Shown: positions 43,096 through 51,978, counted from the stretch's first letter. The stretch: DNA of 64,000 nucleotides from Pseudarthrobacter defluvii (GCF_030816725.1 NZ_JAUSYG010000001.1:992001-1056000); one strand, 5' to 3'. Numbers and translations: made by a program. Notes: generated by a model from the letters alone, not told the origin.

Positions 43096-43755
43096 ATGGA
43101 ACACATAGAGGCAAGGATTGACTTTCCGGCAGAACCGTCGGTGGTCTGGAAACAACTGATAGACACAGCATCGATGGCAAGCTGGAACCCCTTCATTACC
43201 TCCATGTCCGGGGTCCTCGCGGTCGGAGAACGTCTCCAGGTGCGCATCGCCCCGGCAGGGGGCAGAGCGATGACGTTCAAGCCGCGGGTCACTATTGTCC
43301 AGCCCGATCAGCGCCTGGAGTGGCTCGGAACCATGGGCATCCCCGGACTCTTCGACGGCCGGCACTCATTCACACTTATTCCGCTCGAACAAGGCCGCAC
43401 CCGCCTGGTGCAAGCAGAGACCTTTTCCGGAGCCCTCATCCCCTTCACCGGGAAACTCCTGCAGAGGACCGAGGCGGGCTTCCAAGCAATGAACACGGCC
43501 CTCCTGACCCGACTCAAGGTAGCTGCGGTAAAGGTCAGCGGCACAGAAGGAGTCGATCTCGCCTCTATCCATGCCCCAGAGCGAGCAGTCACGATCGATG
43601 GTCCACCGATTGGGTTCTCCAGAACGACCGGGAACGAGTCCGTCGACGGCAGCACGCCACAGGATCCAATCCTGGACAACACCGCGAGCATCAGGCTGAA
43701 CACGTCTGCGCCGCGCCCTCCAGACCGCTCCAGCGGGGCGCCTCGCCCTCACTAA
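43096..43755 (+). CDS. SRPBCC (START/Bet v1-like) domain protein
   Basis: 219 residues from ATG 43096 with CAGGAG upstream. Residues 1-150 form the SRPBCC fold: IEARIDFPAEPSVVWKQLID, WNPFITSMSG, FTLIPLEQGRTRLVQAETFS and a long C-terminal helix. It should hold a hydrophobic ligand. The last 70 residues (rich in Ser, Thr and Pro) are unstructured. It lies between the DUF4386 remnant and the DUF4386 fusion gene, all on the plus strand. Confidence 0.85.
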   Translation: MEHIEARIDFPAEPSVVWKQLIDTASMASWNPFITSMSGVLAVGERLQVRIAPAGGRAMTFKPRVTIVQPDQRLEWLGTMGIPGLFDGRHSFTLIPLEQGRTRLVQAETFSGALIPFTGKLLQRTEAGFQAMNTALLTRLKVAAVKVSGTEGVDLASIHAPERAVTIDGPPIGFSRTTGNESVDGSTPQDPILDNTASIRLNTSAPRPPDRSSGAPRPH

Positions 43756-43845
43756 TACCCTGATCGCGATAAAGACCGGCGCACGCCGAATCCCCGGAAT
43801 AACCAATCGATCTCCGGGTCAACCAATCAAAGGGAAGTAAATGCC

Positions 43846-45450
43846 ATGTCGCGAAGGATGGTCGCAATCATCGTAGGGGCCTTGTTTGTCGTTCAGATGA
43901 TCACTGCGGTGATCGGAAATTCTTTGATACAAAGCTTCGGGGACGGCGGTACCGCAACGGCACCGCCAACGATCGGCGTGCTGCTCATGCTGTGTTCAGG
44001 CCTTGCCGTGGTCGGCATCGGGCTGCTGATGTATCCGGTCCTGAAAACGGTCAACAGGGAACTGGCCCTTTGGTACCCGATCCTGAGGATCGTCGAGTTC
44101 ATCGTCTCGACCGTGGGCGGTATCTACCTCTTGACCCAGCTGCACGTAGTCCCCAACCAGATGCTCTGGGTCTACATTCCAACGGGCCTCGGCGGTCTGG
44201 TCCTGTGCTACCTGCTCTACGTCTCCCGGCTGGTTCCGCGACCCATCGCTGTCACTGGCCTCTTCGGATACCTTCTGCTCTCTCTGGGCGTCCTCCTTGA
44301 CCTCCTCGGCGTTGTTGACATGAATGCCGGACCGGGACAGTTGATACTGCTCCCCGGCGGACTCTTCGAGGTCGTGCTCTTGCCGGTCTGGTTGATCGCC
44401 AAGGGCTTCAACTCCCCCCTCACCTCGAGGGCGACTCAAGCCATACGCCGTAACGCCCTAACAGCCCTTGCACTGTCCGCCCCTCCGGAAACGAGCAGAC
44501 AAACCGCCGCCGGTTTCTACCCACCGTTCCACCTCGATCTGGGAGAGAACGAACCACCACCGCGGACAGCCCACCCGGCCCGGCCGGGATCTACCGCCAA
44601 GAAATCCGATGCGGTTCCATCCCTGCCGCCCGGCACAACGCACCCAATGATCCATCCACCTTCCAAGGAGCACGCCATGGCCGCCAACACCCACATCACT
44701 CCGCCGATCAAAGCACCCATCCCGCGGCGCGGCATGCACCCGACGAGGCGGATCTCCCTGGCCGCCGGCATCCTGTACGTGCTCACGTTCGTCTCCATCC
44801 CCACCCTCGCCCTCTACAAAGCGGTGAAGGATGACGCAGGTGCTTTCGTCCTGGGAGCCGGCAGCACCGCCGGGGTGCAGTGGGGCGCCCTGTCCGAGGT
44901 CATTGTCGGTCTGGCCGGCATCGGCACCGCCGTGGTGCTCTATCCGGTGGCCAAGCGGGTCAGCCAAACCGCGGCCCTGGGGTTCGTGGCCGCTCGACTC
45001 GTGGAAACCTGCCTCATTTTCGTCAGCGTCGTCAGCCTGCTCACGATCCTCACCCTGCGGAACGACGTTGCCGGGACCGCCGGGACGGACTCCGCCTCGC
45101 TCGTCACAGTCAGTCATAGCCTCATGGCAACCTACAACTGGACATTCCTGCTCTCCCAAAGCCTGATGCCCGTGGCCTGCGACCTGCTCCTGGGCTACGT
45201 ACTCTACCGCTCCGCCCTGGTGCCCCGGATCCTGCCGATCATCGCATTCATCGGCGCCCCGCTGCTCCTGGCCTCTGACATCGCAATCTACTTCGGCGCC
45301 TACGGCGCGGTGTCCCCGATCGCCGTTCTTGCCGCACTGCCCGTCGCCGTGTTCGAACTGTCCCTAGGCATCTGGCTGATCGTCAAAGGTTTCAAGCCAA
45401 CCCCGCTGACCACCGACCACGCCGACACCAGCCAGTCCACAGCAACCTGA
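43846..45450 (+). CDS. Fused double DUF4386 membrane protein
   Basis: 534 residues. The first DUF4386 unit (about 1-195) ends VVLLPVWLIAKGFN. A linker (~195-280) follows that contains YPPFHLDLGENEPPP, closely like the tail of the DUF4389 protein at 42097. The second DUF4386 unit (about 295-520) begins RISLAAGILYVLTFVSIPTL and ends SLGIWLIVKGF. An internal ATG at 44677 with AAGGAG before it looks like the old start of the second gene. So a fusion, by loss of stops and recombination, of at least three genes. It may make both a long and a short product. Confidence 0.75.
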   Translation: MSRRMVAIIVGALFVVQMITAVIGNSLIQSFGDGGTATAPPTIGVLLMLCSGLAVVGIGLLMYPVLKTVNRELALWYPILRIVEFIVSTVGGIYLLTQLHVVPNQMLWVYIPTGLGGLVLCYLLYVSRLVPRPIAVTGLFGYLLLSLGVLLDLLGVVDMNAGPGQLILLPGGLFEVVLLPVWLIAKGFNSPLTSRATQAIRRNALTALALSAPPETSRQTAAGFYPPFHLDLGENEPPPRTAHPARPGSTAKKSDAVPSLPPGTTHPMIHPPSKEHAMAANTHITPPIKAPIPRRGMHPTRRISLAAGILYVLTFVSIPTLALYKAVKDDAGAFVLGAGSTAGVQWGALSEVIVGLAGIGTAVVLYPVAKRVSQTAALGFVAARLVETCLIFVSVVSLLTILTLRNDVAGTAGTDSASLVTVSHSLMATYNWTFLLSQSLMPVACDLLLGYVLYRSALVPRILPIIAFIGAPLLLASDIAIYFGAYGAVSPIAVLAALPVAVFELSLGIWLIVKGFKPTPLTTDHADTSQSTAT

Positions 45451-45584
45451 GGGGAATAGCCCCGTTTTTGTTGACGCCCTCAGGCTAAGGCTGGTTGACT
45501 GCACCGCCCGCTAAAGGATCCCTTACGGGACGCACCGAACACCGGCGTTAATCTGATGAATAGACGGTTCAGTTTTGGCGCACC

Positions 45585-45634
45585 CCCCACCGCTACAGGC
45601 AAAGCCGCCGGAATCCCCGAGATTCCGGGGCTTT
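45585..45634 (+). repeat. Degenerate tRNA-Met 3' end with terminator
   Basis: 45585-45597 is identical to the last 13 bases of the 49-bp att core, and the following hairpin (about 45604-45634) is a near-copy of the tRNA-Met terminators at 2449 and 35060. It resembles an old att site or the original post-tRNA sequence, displaced by insertion. Confidence 0.6.
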
Positions 45635-45686
45635 CCTGTTTCCCGGATACCCAGTAGCTTTGCAGCAACTGAGGACGGGGGATTTG

Positions 45687-46475
45687 GTGGACTTTCTGGC
45701 GGCGGTGATGGAGCCGTTCCGGTGGCTGGTGTCCGTCATCCTGGTGGCTTTCCATGACGGGCTCAGCGCGGCAGGCATGCGGGCGGCAGGCGGCTGGACC
45801 TGGGCCCTGTCCATCATCGGGCTGGTGCTGGTCATCCGCGCCGCGCTGATCCCGGTCTTCCTGGCACAGGTCCGGGCCCAGCGCAGGATGCGGCTGCTGC
45901 AGCCCGACCTCAGGGAACTCCAGGACAGGTACAAGGGCCGGACGGACCAGGCGTCCCGGCAGGCCATGGCCCAGGAACAGATGGCCCTGTACAAAAAGCA
46001 CGGCACCAACCCGTTTTCCGCCTGCCTGCCGCTGCTGATCCAGGCGCCGTTCTTCCTGGCCCTGTTCCAGGTGCTGTCCGGGATCTCCAGCGCATCGAGG
46101 CAGGGCGTGGGCATCGGGGCATTGGGCCACGACCAGGTGGTCCAGTTCGACTCGTCCAGCATCTTCGGGGCGCCGCTGTCCGCTTCCCTGCTGCACGGCG
46201 GCGGCGACTCCACCGCCGTGGCCGCGCTCGCCGTCGTGATGATCCTGGTGATGATTGTCTGCCAGTTCCTCACCCAGAAACTTGTGGCGGCACGGACCAT
46301 GGCCGGGCAGGACAGTGAGAGTCCCTTCATGCGCCAGCAGAAGGTCCTCCTCTATGTCCTGCCGCTGGTCTTCGGCGCGGGCGGGGTGTTCTTCCCCATC
46401 GGAGTCCTGGTTTACTGGACGGTCTCCAATTTGTGGACCCTGGGGCAGCAGTTCCTGGTGTCCCGGCGGGCGTGA
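45687..46475 (+). CDS. yidC: YidC/Oxa1-family membrane protein insertase paralogue
   Basis: 262 residues from GTG 45687 (TTG 45684 and TTG 45660 possible). YidC features: first TM near residue 40, a cytoplasmic loop with QVRAQRRMRLLQPDLRELQD and MALYKKHGTNPF, then SACLPLLIQAPFFLALFQVL and later TMs ending PIGVLVYWTVSNLWTL. It inserts proteins into the cytoplasmic membrane. Short, without the large periplasmic domain, as in Gram-positives; it lies away from rpmH/rnpA, so it is probably a second copy. GC-rich codon use marks the return to core DNA. Confidence 0.92.
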   Translation: MDFLAAVMEPFRWLVSVILVAFHDGLSAAGMRAAGGWTWALSIIGLVLVIRAALIPVFLAQVRAQRRMRLLQPDLRELQDRYKGRTDQASRQAMAQEQMALYKKHGTNPFSACLPLLIQAPFFLALFQVLSGISSASRQGVGIGALGHDQVVQFDSSSIFGAPLSASLLHGGGDSTAVAALAVVMILVMIVCQFLTQKLVAARTMAGQDSESPFMRQQKVLLYVLPLVFGAGGVFFPIGVLVYWTVSNLWTLGQQFLVSRRA

Positions 46476-46483
46476 GCGCGCCG

Positions 46484-47383
46484 TCAGCGGCCGGCCAATG
46501 CCTGCGCCTGCTCCTTCAGGAAGTCGCTGACGGACTTTGGCTTGATCCCCCGCTGGCGGAGGGGCTTGTCGTCCCAGGTGGCCTCCTCGATATCTGAGGA
46601 CAGCCCGGCCCCCAGCGCAGAAGCCATGGCGTCGTTTCTGCTTTTCAACATGAGGGTGGCCAGCCGCGCCACGGGGCGCGGCATGCGCTGCACTTTCATG
46701 CGGTGGTGGACCAGTTCTCCTGCCAGCTCAATAATCTCCTTTTTGGTCAGCGGCTCAGGTCCGCCCACGTCGATCTGCGCCGGCGGATCGGTTTCCACCG
46801 CCACAGCGGAGAGGAGGGCGGCAATATCCTCAGTGGACACCAGCCGGCGGGGGTTATCGCCCCTGCCGATGACGGCTGCCTTTCCCGCTGCGAGGTCGAA
46901 CCGTGCGGCGCGGCTGAGTTGGATCTCCTGCAAGCCGTCGGAGCGGACCACCACGGCCCGCATGGGCGAGTTGGCCAGGCGCCGCTCAATGGCGAGCTTG
47001 GCCTGTTCCAGCGGGGTCCCCAGGCTGGCGCTGCCGATCGGAAAGGACAGGTAGACAAAGCGCTGCACGCCGGCGGTCTCCGCGGCATCAACAAGATGCT
47101 TCATGCCCACCTCATCGACGTCCCGGATGGTCGCGGAACTGGTCCCCGCAAACCGGCGGGTGATTGCTGTTGCCGTGGCGATCACCGTTTCGACGCCCTC
47201 GCACGCGGGCAGCAGCGTGGCCGGTTCGGTGAGGTCGCCGGGCACAATCTCCGCGCCAATCGCCCGGAGCGGCGAATTGTCAGTGGTGGGCCGGACCAGG
47301 CAGCGGACACCCTGCCCGGAGTCACGCAGAAGCCGGGCCACCCGGCCACCCAGGTCGCCCGTGGCCCCGACCAAGAGGATCAT
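46484..47383 (-). CDS. NmrA-like NAD(P)-binding protein
   Basis: 299 residues from ATG 47383, with AAGGAG upstream; longer frames run into the next gene. Rossmann start MILLVGATGDLGGRVARLL (Gly-rich loop G7-x-x-G10-x-x-G13 type), then VPGDLTEPATL, AGVQRFVYLSF and VGGPEPLTKKEIIELA. This is the atypical SDR/NmrA group that senses or reduces with NADPH. It overlaps the SnoaL gene by four bases (ATGA), so they are co-translated. Confidence 0.88.
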   Translation of the reverse strand: MILLVGATGDLGGRVARLLRDSGQGVRCLVRPTTDNSPLRAIGAEIVPGDLTEPATLLPACEGVETVIATATAITRRFAGTSSATIRDVDEVGMKHLVDAAETAGVQRFVYLSFPIGSASLGTPLEQAKLAIERRLANSPMRAVVVRSDGLQEIQLSRAARFDLAAGKAAVIGRGDNPRRLVSTEDIAALLSAVAVETDPPAQIDVGGPEPLTKKEIIELAGELVHHRMKVQRMPRPVARLATLMLKSRNDAMASALGAGLSSDIEEATWDDKPLRQRGIKPKSVSDFLKEQAQALAGR

Positions 47384-47850
47384 GGCCGTGCTCCTTCCGT
47401 TCCTGCTCCGGTGACGGCCTGGACGGCGGCATTCACGTCCGTCGTGTCCCTGTCGACAGGCTCCAGGTAGAATCTCACACCCGCGATCCGGTCGTTGCGG
47501 AGGCTGAAGATGGCGACGCCGGCCTGTTCTACAGCGCTGCCGTCCAGGCGGGTTCCACGCGAGCCCCATTCAACCCAGACCTTGCCTCCAGTGCCAGTGC
47601 CGGTGCCGGGGCCGGTTGCCGAGTCCAGCACTGTCACGGTGAGGTCAGGGATCCCTGCGAACAGTGCGGACCAGTTCTTCCGCACCTGCGCGCTTCCGGT
47701 GAAGCTGCGGGCGGGGTGGTTGGGGGTGATATTGACGTAGTCGTCGGCGAACTCGGCCATCATGGCATCGAGGTCGCGCCGCTGTGTTGCGGAAAACACT
47801 CGGCGCACAGGGCCGTCGGGGAGGCGGTCCACGCCGTCTGGCGTGTCCAT
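47380..47850 (-). CDS. SnoaL/NTF2-like protein
   Basis: 156 residues. NTF2-like cone fold: VFSATQRRDLDAMMAEFADD, FTGSAQVRKNWSALFAGIPD, VWVEWGSRGTRLDG and IFSLRNDRIAGVRFYLEP. A Gly/Thr repeat (GPGTGTGTGG) sits in a loop. Probably an isomerase-like or ligand-binding protein paired with the downstream NmrA protein. Divergent TetR gene with a palindromic operator lies upstream. Confidence 0.85.
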   Translation of the reverse strand: MDTPDGVDRLPDGPVRRVFSATQRRDLDAMMAEFADDYVNITPNHPARSFTGSAQVRKNWSALFAGIPDLTVTVLDSATGPGTGTGTGGKVWVEWGSRGTRLDGSAVEQAGVAIFSLRNDRIAGVRFYLEPVDRDTTDVNAAVQAVTGAGTEGARP

Positions 47851-47902
47851 GGAAAACTCCTTGGTGCCTCGCGGAGCGAGGCTGTGACCTGTTAGATTAA
47901 TT

Positions 47903-47924
47903 TCAATACAGTTAGCTGTATTGA
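47903..47924. promoter_or_regulatory. Palindromic operator between TetR and SnoaL genes
   Basis: TCAATACAG and CTGTATTGA form a perfect 9-bp inverted repeat with a TTAG spacer, centred in the 91-base divergent gap 18 bases before the TetR ATG. Very likely the TetR binding site controlling both directions. Confidence 0.7.
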
Positions 47925-47941
47925 TTGGAGTTTAGGACCGC

Positions 47942-48601
47942 ATGCATAGCCCAGTCAATGCCTCCGGAAAGCGGCCCGTAAAGCGCGCCTACGACGCCCG
48001 GCGGCGCCGGCAACTGGCCGATGAGTCGCTGCATACCGTTCGTGCCCGCGCCCGTGAACTGTTCCTGACCAAAGGATTCGGCGCGACAACCATTGCGGAG
48101 ATTGCGCGCGCTGCCGGGGTATCGGCGGAGTCGGTCTACAAGAACTTCGGCAGCAAGGCGGGGCTGGTCCGCGCCATCTACGAGGAGAGCCTCCTCGGTG
48201 CGGGCGGTCCTCCGGCCGAGCAGAGGTCTGATCTGGCCCAGACGACGGAAACGGATCCGGTACGGCTGATGGAGCGGTTCGGCCGGTTCACCACGGAGAT
48301 CAGTCCCATCGGCGCCCCGGTCTACCTTCTCATCAGGGACGCGGCGGCCAGCGGGGACGCTTCCATGGCGGCACTGCTGCGTGACGTGGACGATGCCCGT
48401 TACCGGCGGATGCTGCATAACGCCCGGCAACTGGTGGGCAGGGGGCTCCTCAAGCCCGGACTCACCACGGCCGAAGCTGCCGACGTCATGTTCACCTCCA
48501 CCGCCGCCGAACTCTACGAGACCCTGGTGGTCAAGCGGGGATGGTCCGCCGAACGCTATGGCACATTCATCGCCAGGACCCTCACTGCGAACCTGCTCTG
48601 A
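47942..48601 (+). CDS. TetR/AcrR-family transcriptional regulator
   Basis: 219 residues. Helix-turn-helix at about 33-80: ARELFLTKGFGATTIAEIAR, then GVSAESVYKNFGSKAGLVRA. The C-terminal ligand domain is helical. The start is ATG 47942. Divergent from the SnoaL/NmrA pair with the 9-bp palindrome between them, so it probably represses that pair and itself until an inducer binds. Confidence 0.92.
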   Translation: MHSPVNASGKRPVKRAYDARRRRQLADESLHTVRARARELFLTKGFGATTIAEIARAAGVSAESVYKNFGSKAGLVRAIYEESLLGAGGPPAEQRSDLAQTTETDPVRLMERFGRFTTEISPIGAPVYLLIRDAAASGDASMAALLRDVDDARYRRMLHNARQLVGRGLLKPGLTTAEAADVMFTSTAAELYETLVVKRGWSAERYGTFIARTLTANLL

Positions 48602-48743
48602 CCGGGACCACTTTTCGCTGGCGGTCCTTGGCCTGTTCGCAAATCAACGGCGTTGAAGGTTCTGACCTGCGAACAAGGCGGGGAATGCTCAAGGCGATGC
48701 CAAACACCTATCCAGACCTGACGTCCACCGGCAGAATGGGCCC

Positions 48744-49298
48744 ATGGCGCAGCTGATCTACTCCGCAATCATGTCCCTGGACGGCTACACGGCTGACAAG
48801 AACGGCAACTTCAGCTGGTCCGCCCCGGACGAGGAGGTGCACGCCTTCGTCAACGACCTGGAGCGGGACGTGGGCACCTACCTTCTGGGCCGGCAGATGT
48901 ACGAAGTGATGTCCGTCTGGGAAACCATGGGGACGCAGGATGACCACCCGGTGATCCAGGACTACGCCCGCATCTGGCAGGCAGCGGACAAAGTGGTGTA
49001 CTCCACGTCGCTGGACACCGCCGGTACCCCCAGGACGCGCCTGGAGCGGGAGTTTCTCCCGGAAGCGGTGCAGGACCTGAAAAGGAACAGCGACAGGAAC
49101 ATCAGCATCGGCGGCCCCACCCTGGCGGCGCACGCCCTCAAAGCCGGGCTGGTGGATGAGTGCCAGCTGTTCATCAACCCCGTGGCCGTGGGCGGCGGCC
49201 TGCGCTTCCTGCCTGACGGGCTGGAGGCGAGCCTGGAACTGCTGGACGAGCGCCGGTTCGGCAACGGTGTGGTGTACCTGCGCTACCGCGCCCGCTGA
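48744..49298 (+). CDS. Dihydrofolate reductase/RibD-C family protein
   Basis: 184 residues from ATG 48744. RibD C-terminal fold: IYSAIMSLDGYTADKNG, YLLGRQMYEVMSVWE, NISIGGPTLAAHALKAGLVD and ELLDERRFGNGVVYLRY. Binds NADPH and reduces an unknown substrate. Its 3' end overlaps the narK 3' end by 16 bases (convergent). Confidence 0.9.
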   Translation: MAQLIYSAIMSLDGYTADKNGNFSWSAPDEEVHAFVNDLERDVGTYLLGRQMYEVMSVWETMGTQDDHPVIQDYARIWQAADKVVYSTSLDTAGTPRTRLEREFLPEAVQDLKRNSDRNISIGGPTLAAHALKAGLVDECQLFINPVAVGGGLRFLPDGLEASLELLDERRFGNGVVYLRYRAR

Positions 49299-50503
49299 AC
49301 CGCCGCCCTCCCGGCCCTGGGCTGGACCGCGACGAGGGTGAACACCAAGGCCACCAGGGCCGTGACCACGAGCAGTAGCAGCCCGATCGAATAGCTGCGC
49401 GTCGCGGCGTCATAGGTTGCGCCCATAACCAGCGGGGGGAAGTAACCGCCCAGGCCGCCCGCCGCGCTGACGATGCCGCTGATGCTGCCCACCTTCCCTG
49501 CCGGGGACAGGACGCCGACCCATGCAAACACGCCGCCCGTCCCCAGGCCCAGCGCGGCAGCCATGGCAACGAACGTGGCACCTGCCGGGACTTCGCCGTC
49601 GGGCCGCAGGTTCACCACCCAGCCCAGGACGGCGACGGCGGCCAGCGCCACGAGCACCACGGGCTTGGGGCCGAGCCTGTCCGCCAGCACCCCGCCCACC
49701 GGACGGGCAAGGACGGCGGCCAGGGCAAACCCGGCGGTCCGGGCGCCGGCGCCGGCAGGGTCGAAGCTGTAGACGTCCCGGAGGTAGGTGGGCAGGTAGG
49801 TGGCGAAGGACACGAATCCACCGAAGACCACGGCATACAGGAAGCACATCTTCCAGGTGACCGCCGTCCTGGCGGCATCCATGAGCTTCGGCAGCACCGG
49901 CGCGTGGTTGGGTGCCCAGTCCGGCGATTCCTTCATCAGGAACCACACCAGCGCTGCCATCACGGCCAGGACACCGGCGATCAGCAGGTGCGTGGGAAAG
50001 TATCCGATCCCGGCAACCAATCGGGGATTCAGGAAGGCGGCCAGCGCCGTCCCGCCCATGCCCGCGCCGAAGACACCGGTGGCGAAGCCGCGGCGGGCCG
50101 GCTCGTACCAGGCACTGACGAACGGGATCCCGACGGCGAACACCGTCCCGGCGACGCCGAGCAGCAGCCCGGCGCCCAGCACCAGAGCGAAGGAACTAAG
50201 GAGGCCGCCCACGGACACCAGCAGGATGGGAGGGATGGCCGCCAGCAGGACGAAGGTGAACATGGCCCGGCCGCCATACTTGTCCGTCAGCGTGCCCACC
50301 ACAATCCGGCCCAGCGATCCGACGAACACCGGCATGGCCACCAGGATCCCGGTGGTCGCGGGTGTCAGGGCGAGGTTCTGGGTGTAGAAGGCGCCCAGCG
50401 TGGCCACCGAGTTCCACGCCCAGAAACCGGCAACGGACGCCGCCGTCGCCAGCGTCAGGTTCAGCGCCCTCCCGGTGCCCTGCGTTGAGGTTGTTTCCGC
50501 CAC
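49283..50503 (-). CDS. narK: NarK-type nitrate/nitrite MFS transporter
   Basis: 406 residues with 12 predicted TM segments. MFS signatures GRIVVGTLTDKYGGR (between TM2 and TM3) and the NarK-type GMGGTALAAF and GLGGYFPPLV glycine-rich helices. It brings nitrate in or moves nitrite out. It is the last gene of the nar set, 39 bases after narI. Confidence 0.92.
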   Translation of the reverse strand: MAETTSTQGTGRALNLTLATAASVAGFWAWNSVATLGAFYTQNLALTPATTGILVAMPVFVGSLGRIVVGTLTDKYGGRAMFTFVLLAAIPPILLVSVGGLLSSFALVLGAGLLLGVAGTVFAVGIPFVSAWYEPARRGFATGVFGAGMGGTALAAFLNPRLVAGIGYFPTHLLIAGVLAVMAALVWFLMKESPDWAPNHAPVLPKLMDAARTAVTWKMCFLYAVVFGGFVSFATYLPTYLRDVYSFDPAGAGARTAGFALAAVLARPVGGVLADRLGPKPVVLVALAAVAVLGWVVNLRPDGEVPAGATFVAMAAALGLGTGGVFAWVGVLSPAGKVGSISGIVSAAGGLGGYFPPLVMGATYDAATRSYSIGLLLLVVTALVALVFTLVAVQPRAGRAAVQRAR

Positions 50504-50542
50504 TTGCAGCTCCTCACCACATCATCCGAAACGCACCGCCGG

Positions 50543-51340
50543 TCAGCGGTTGCGGGTGTCCCTGTCCGGCGTGCCCACGGCGGACCAGCCCCTGCCCTTG
50601 GTCTCCCTGTCCCTGGACCGGTAGACGATGTACGGGCGGAACAGGTAGTGCAGGGGCGCGGTAAAGGCGTGCACCAGCCGGGTGAACGGCCAGATGACGA
50701 ACAGCGCCATTCCCACCAGGGTGTGCAGGTGGAAGGAGAACGGCGCAGCGGCCATTGCCGCGATGTCGGGCTGGAAGATGAAAAGCGACCGGAACCACGG
50801 CGCCACCGTCTCCCGGTAGTTGTGCCCGTGTTCGCCTTCGAAGACGCTGGCCAGCGTGGTCCACAGGCCGAACACGATGGCAGCGGTCAGCACCACGTAC
50901 ATGGTCTTGTCATTCTTGGTGGTGGCCATGAACACCGGCCCCGTGGTGCGCCGCCGGTAAATCAGCAGCGCAATCCCGCCGAGCGTCCCCACGCCGGCGA
51001 TGCCGCCCACCAGCAGGGCGTTGAAGTGGTAGAACTCCTGGCTCATGCCCGCCGCCGCGGTCCAGGCCATCGGGATCACCAGGCCAAAGAAATGCCCGGC
51101 GATCACGGCCAGCAGCCCGAAGTGGAACAGCGGGGAGGCGATCCGCAGGAGCCTGGATTCGTACAGCTGCGAGGACCTGGTGGTCCAGCCGAACTGGTCG
51201 TACCGGTAGCGCCACACCAGCCCGCCCACCAGCACCACGGCCATGACGTAGGGCAGGACGCCCCACAGGACGGTGTCCCAGGTGTTAAGCACGACGGCGG
51301 CTCCCGGCTCCGTCTCGAGCATCGCCTCGAGTGCCCACAC
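50543..51340 (-). CDS. narI: Respiratory nitrate reductase gamma subunit
   Basis: 265 residues from GTG 51340. Five TM helices; His pairs in SPLFHFGLLAVIAGHFFG and SFHLHTLVGM bind the two hemes b. It takes electrons from quinol and anchors NarGH to the membrane. Ends 39 bases before narK; starts two bases after narJ stops. Confidence 0.95.
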   Translation of the reverse strand: MWALEAMLETEPGAAVVLNTWDTVLWGVLPYVMAVVLVGGLVWRYRYDQFGWTTRSSQLYESRLLRIASPLFHFGLLAVIAGHFFGLVIPMAWTAAAGMSQEFYHFNALLVGGIAGVGTLGGIALLIYRRRTTGPVFMATTKNDKTMYVVLTAAIVFGLWTTLASVFEGEHGHNYRETVAPWFRSLFIFQPDIAAMAAAPFSFHLHTLVGMALFVIWPFTRLVHAFTAPLHYLFRPYIVYRSRDRETKGRGWSAVGTPDRDTRNR

Positions 51341-51342
51341 GG

Positions 51343-51978
51343 TCAGCCCCTCCTGACGGGCAGCAGCCGCGGGTCATAGGGATCGAGCCCCACGCTTTCG
51401 GTGGGTGGTCCGTATCCGGCCATGCGCATCACTTCCTGCTCGTCCTGCGGTGACTTTCCCGGCAGCGTGGCGCAGATGGCCGCGAGGATCCCGCTGTGCG
51501 GCAGGTTGTCCCGCAGGAGTCCGAGCCGGAGCATTTCAAGGCTGGCCCGGTAGCGCTGCAGCAGTTCGCGCCCGGCGGCCCCATCAACCCGGGCCGCGAA
51601 TTCCAGCACCATGGGCAGGTAGTCCGGAAGTTCCCCGTCCAGGTCCACCAGGACACCGCTGTGCCGGTAGGCCTCCTTGAAGAGGCCCAGCACTTCGCCG
51701 CGGCGGCGGGTGTCCCCGTCCGTCCAGTAGCTCAGGTGCAGGGCGTGCCGCCTGCCCAGGTCGAATTCGCGGACGTACAGGGCCTGCAGTTCCATGGGCG
51801 GCGTAGTTTCCAGGAGGTCCAGTACCGGGGCGAACTCCGGCAGGGCGCCCGGAAACTCGGCCAGCGCGGCCCGGACCAGGGGAACCCGGTGCACCAGTTC
51901 CTCATCCGGGTAGGACAGGCACCAGGCAGCGGCAAGGTACACCACCTGCTCACGGCGGTTCATCGCCGGCCGGTTCAT
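51343..51978 (-). CDS. narJ: Nitrate reductase assembly chaperone (delta)
   Basis: 211 residues. NarJ features: YLAAAWCLSYPDEELVHRVP at the start, LYVREFDLGRRHALHLSYWT and YLPMVLEFAAR. A cytoplasmic chaperone for inserting the molybdenum cofactor into NarG. ATG 51978 overlaps the narH stop by four bases. Confidence 0.94.
   Translation of the reverse strand: MNRPAMNRREQVVYLAAAWCLSYPDEELVHRVPLVRAALAEFPGALPEFAPVLDLLETTPPMELQALYVREFDLGRRHALHLSYWTDGDTRRRGEVLGLFKEAYRHSGVLVDLDGELPDYLPMVLEFAARVDGAAGRELLQRYRASLEMLRLGLLRDNLPHSGILAAICATLPGKSPQDEQEVMRMAGYGPPTESVGLDPYDPRLLPVRRG

Larger units (their letters stand above)
35054..45597. mobile_element. Probable older island at the same tRNA-Met site
   Basis: The block between attR and a degenerate tRNA-Met 3' end plus hairpin at 45585-45634 holds copper-handling, regulatory and DUF4389/DUF4386 genes, several broken. 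It has no integrase. The boundary and the switch back to core-like genes (YidC, nar) suggest an earlier insertion that lost its recombinase. Inference; the right boundary repeat is short (13 exact bases). Confidence 0.45.
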
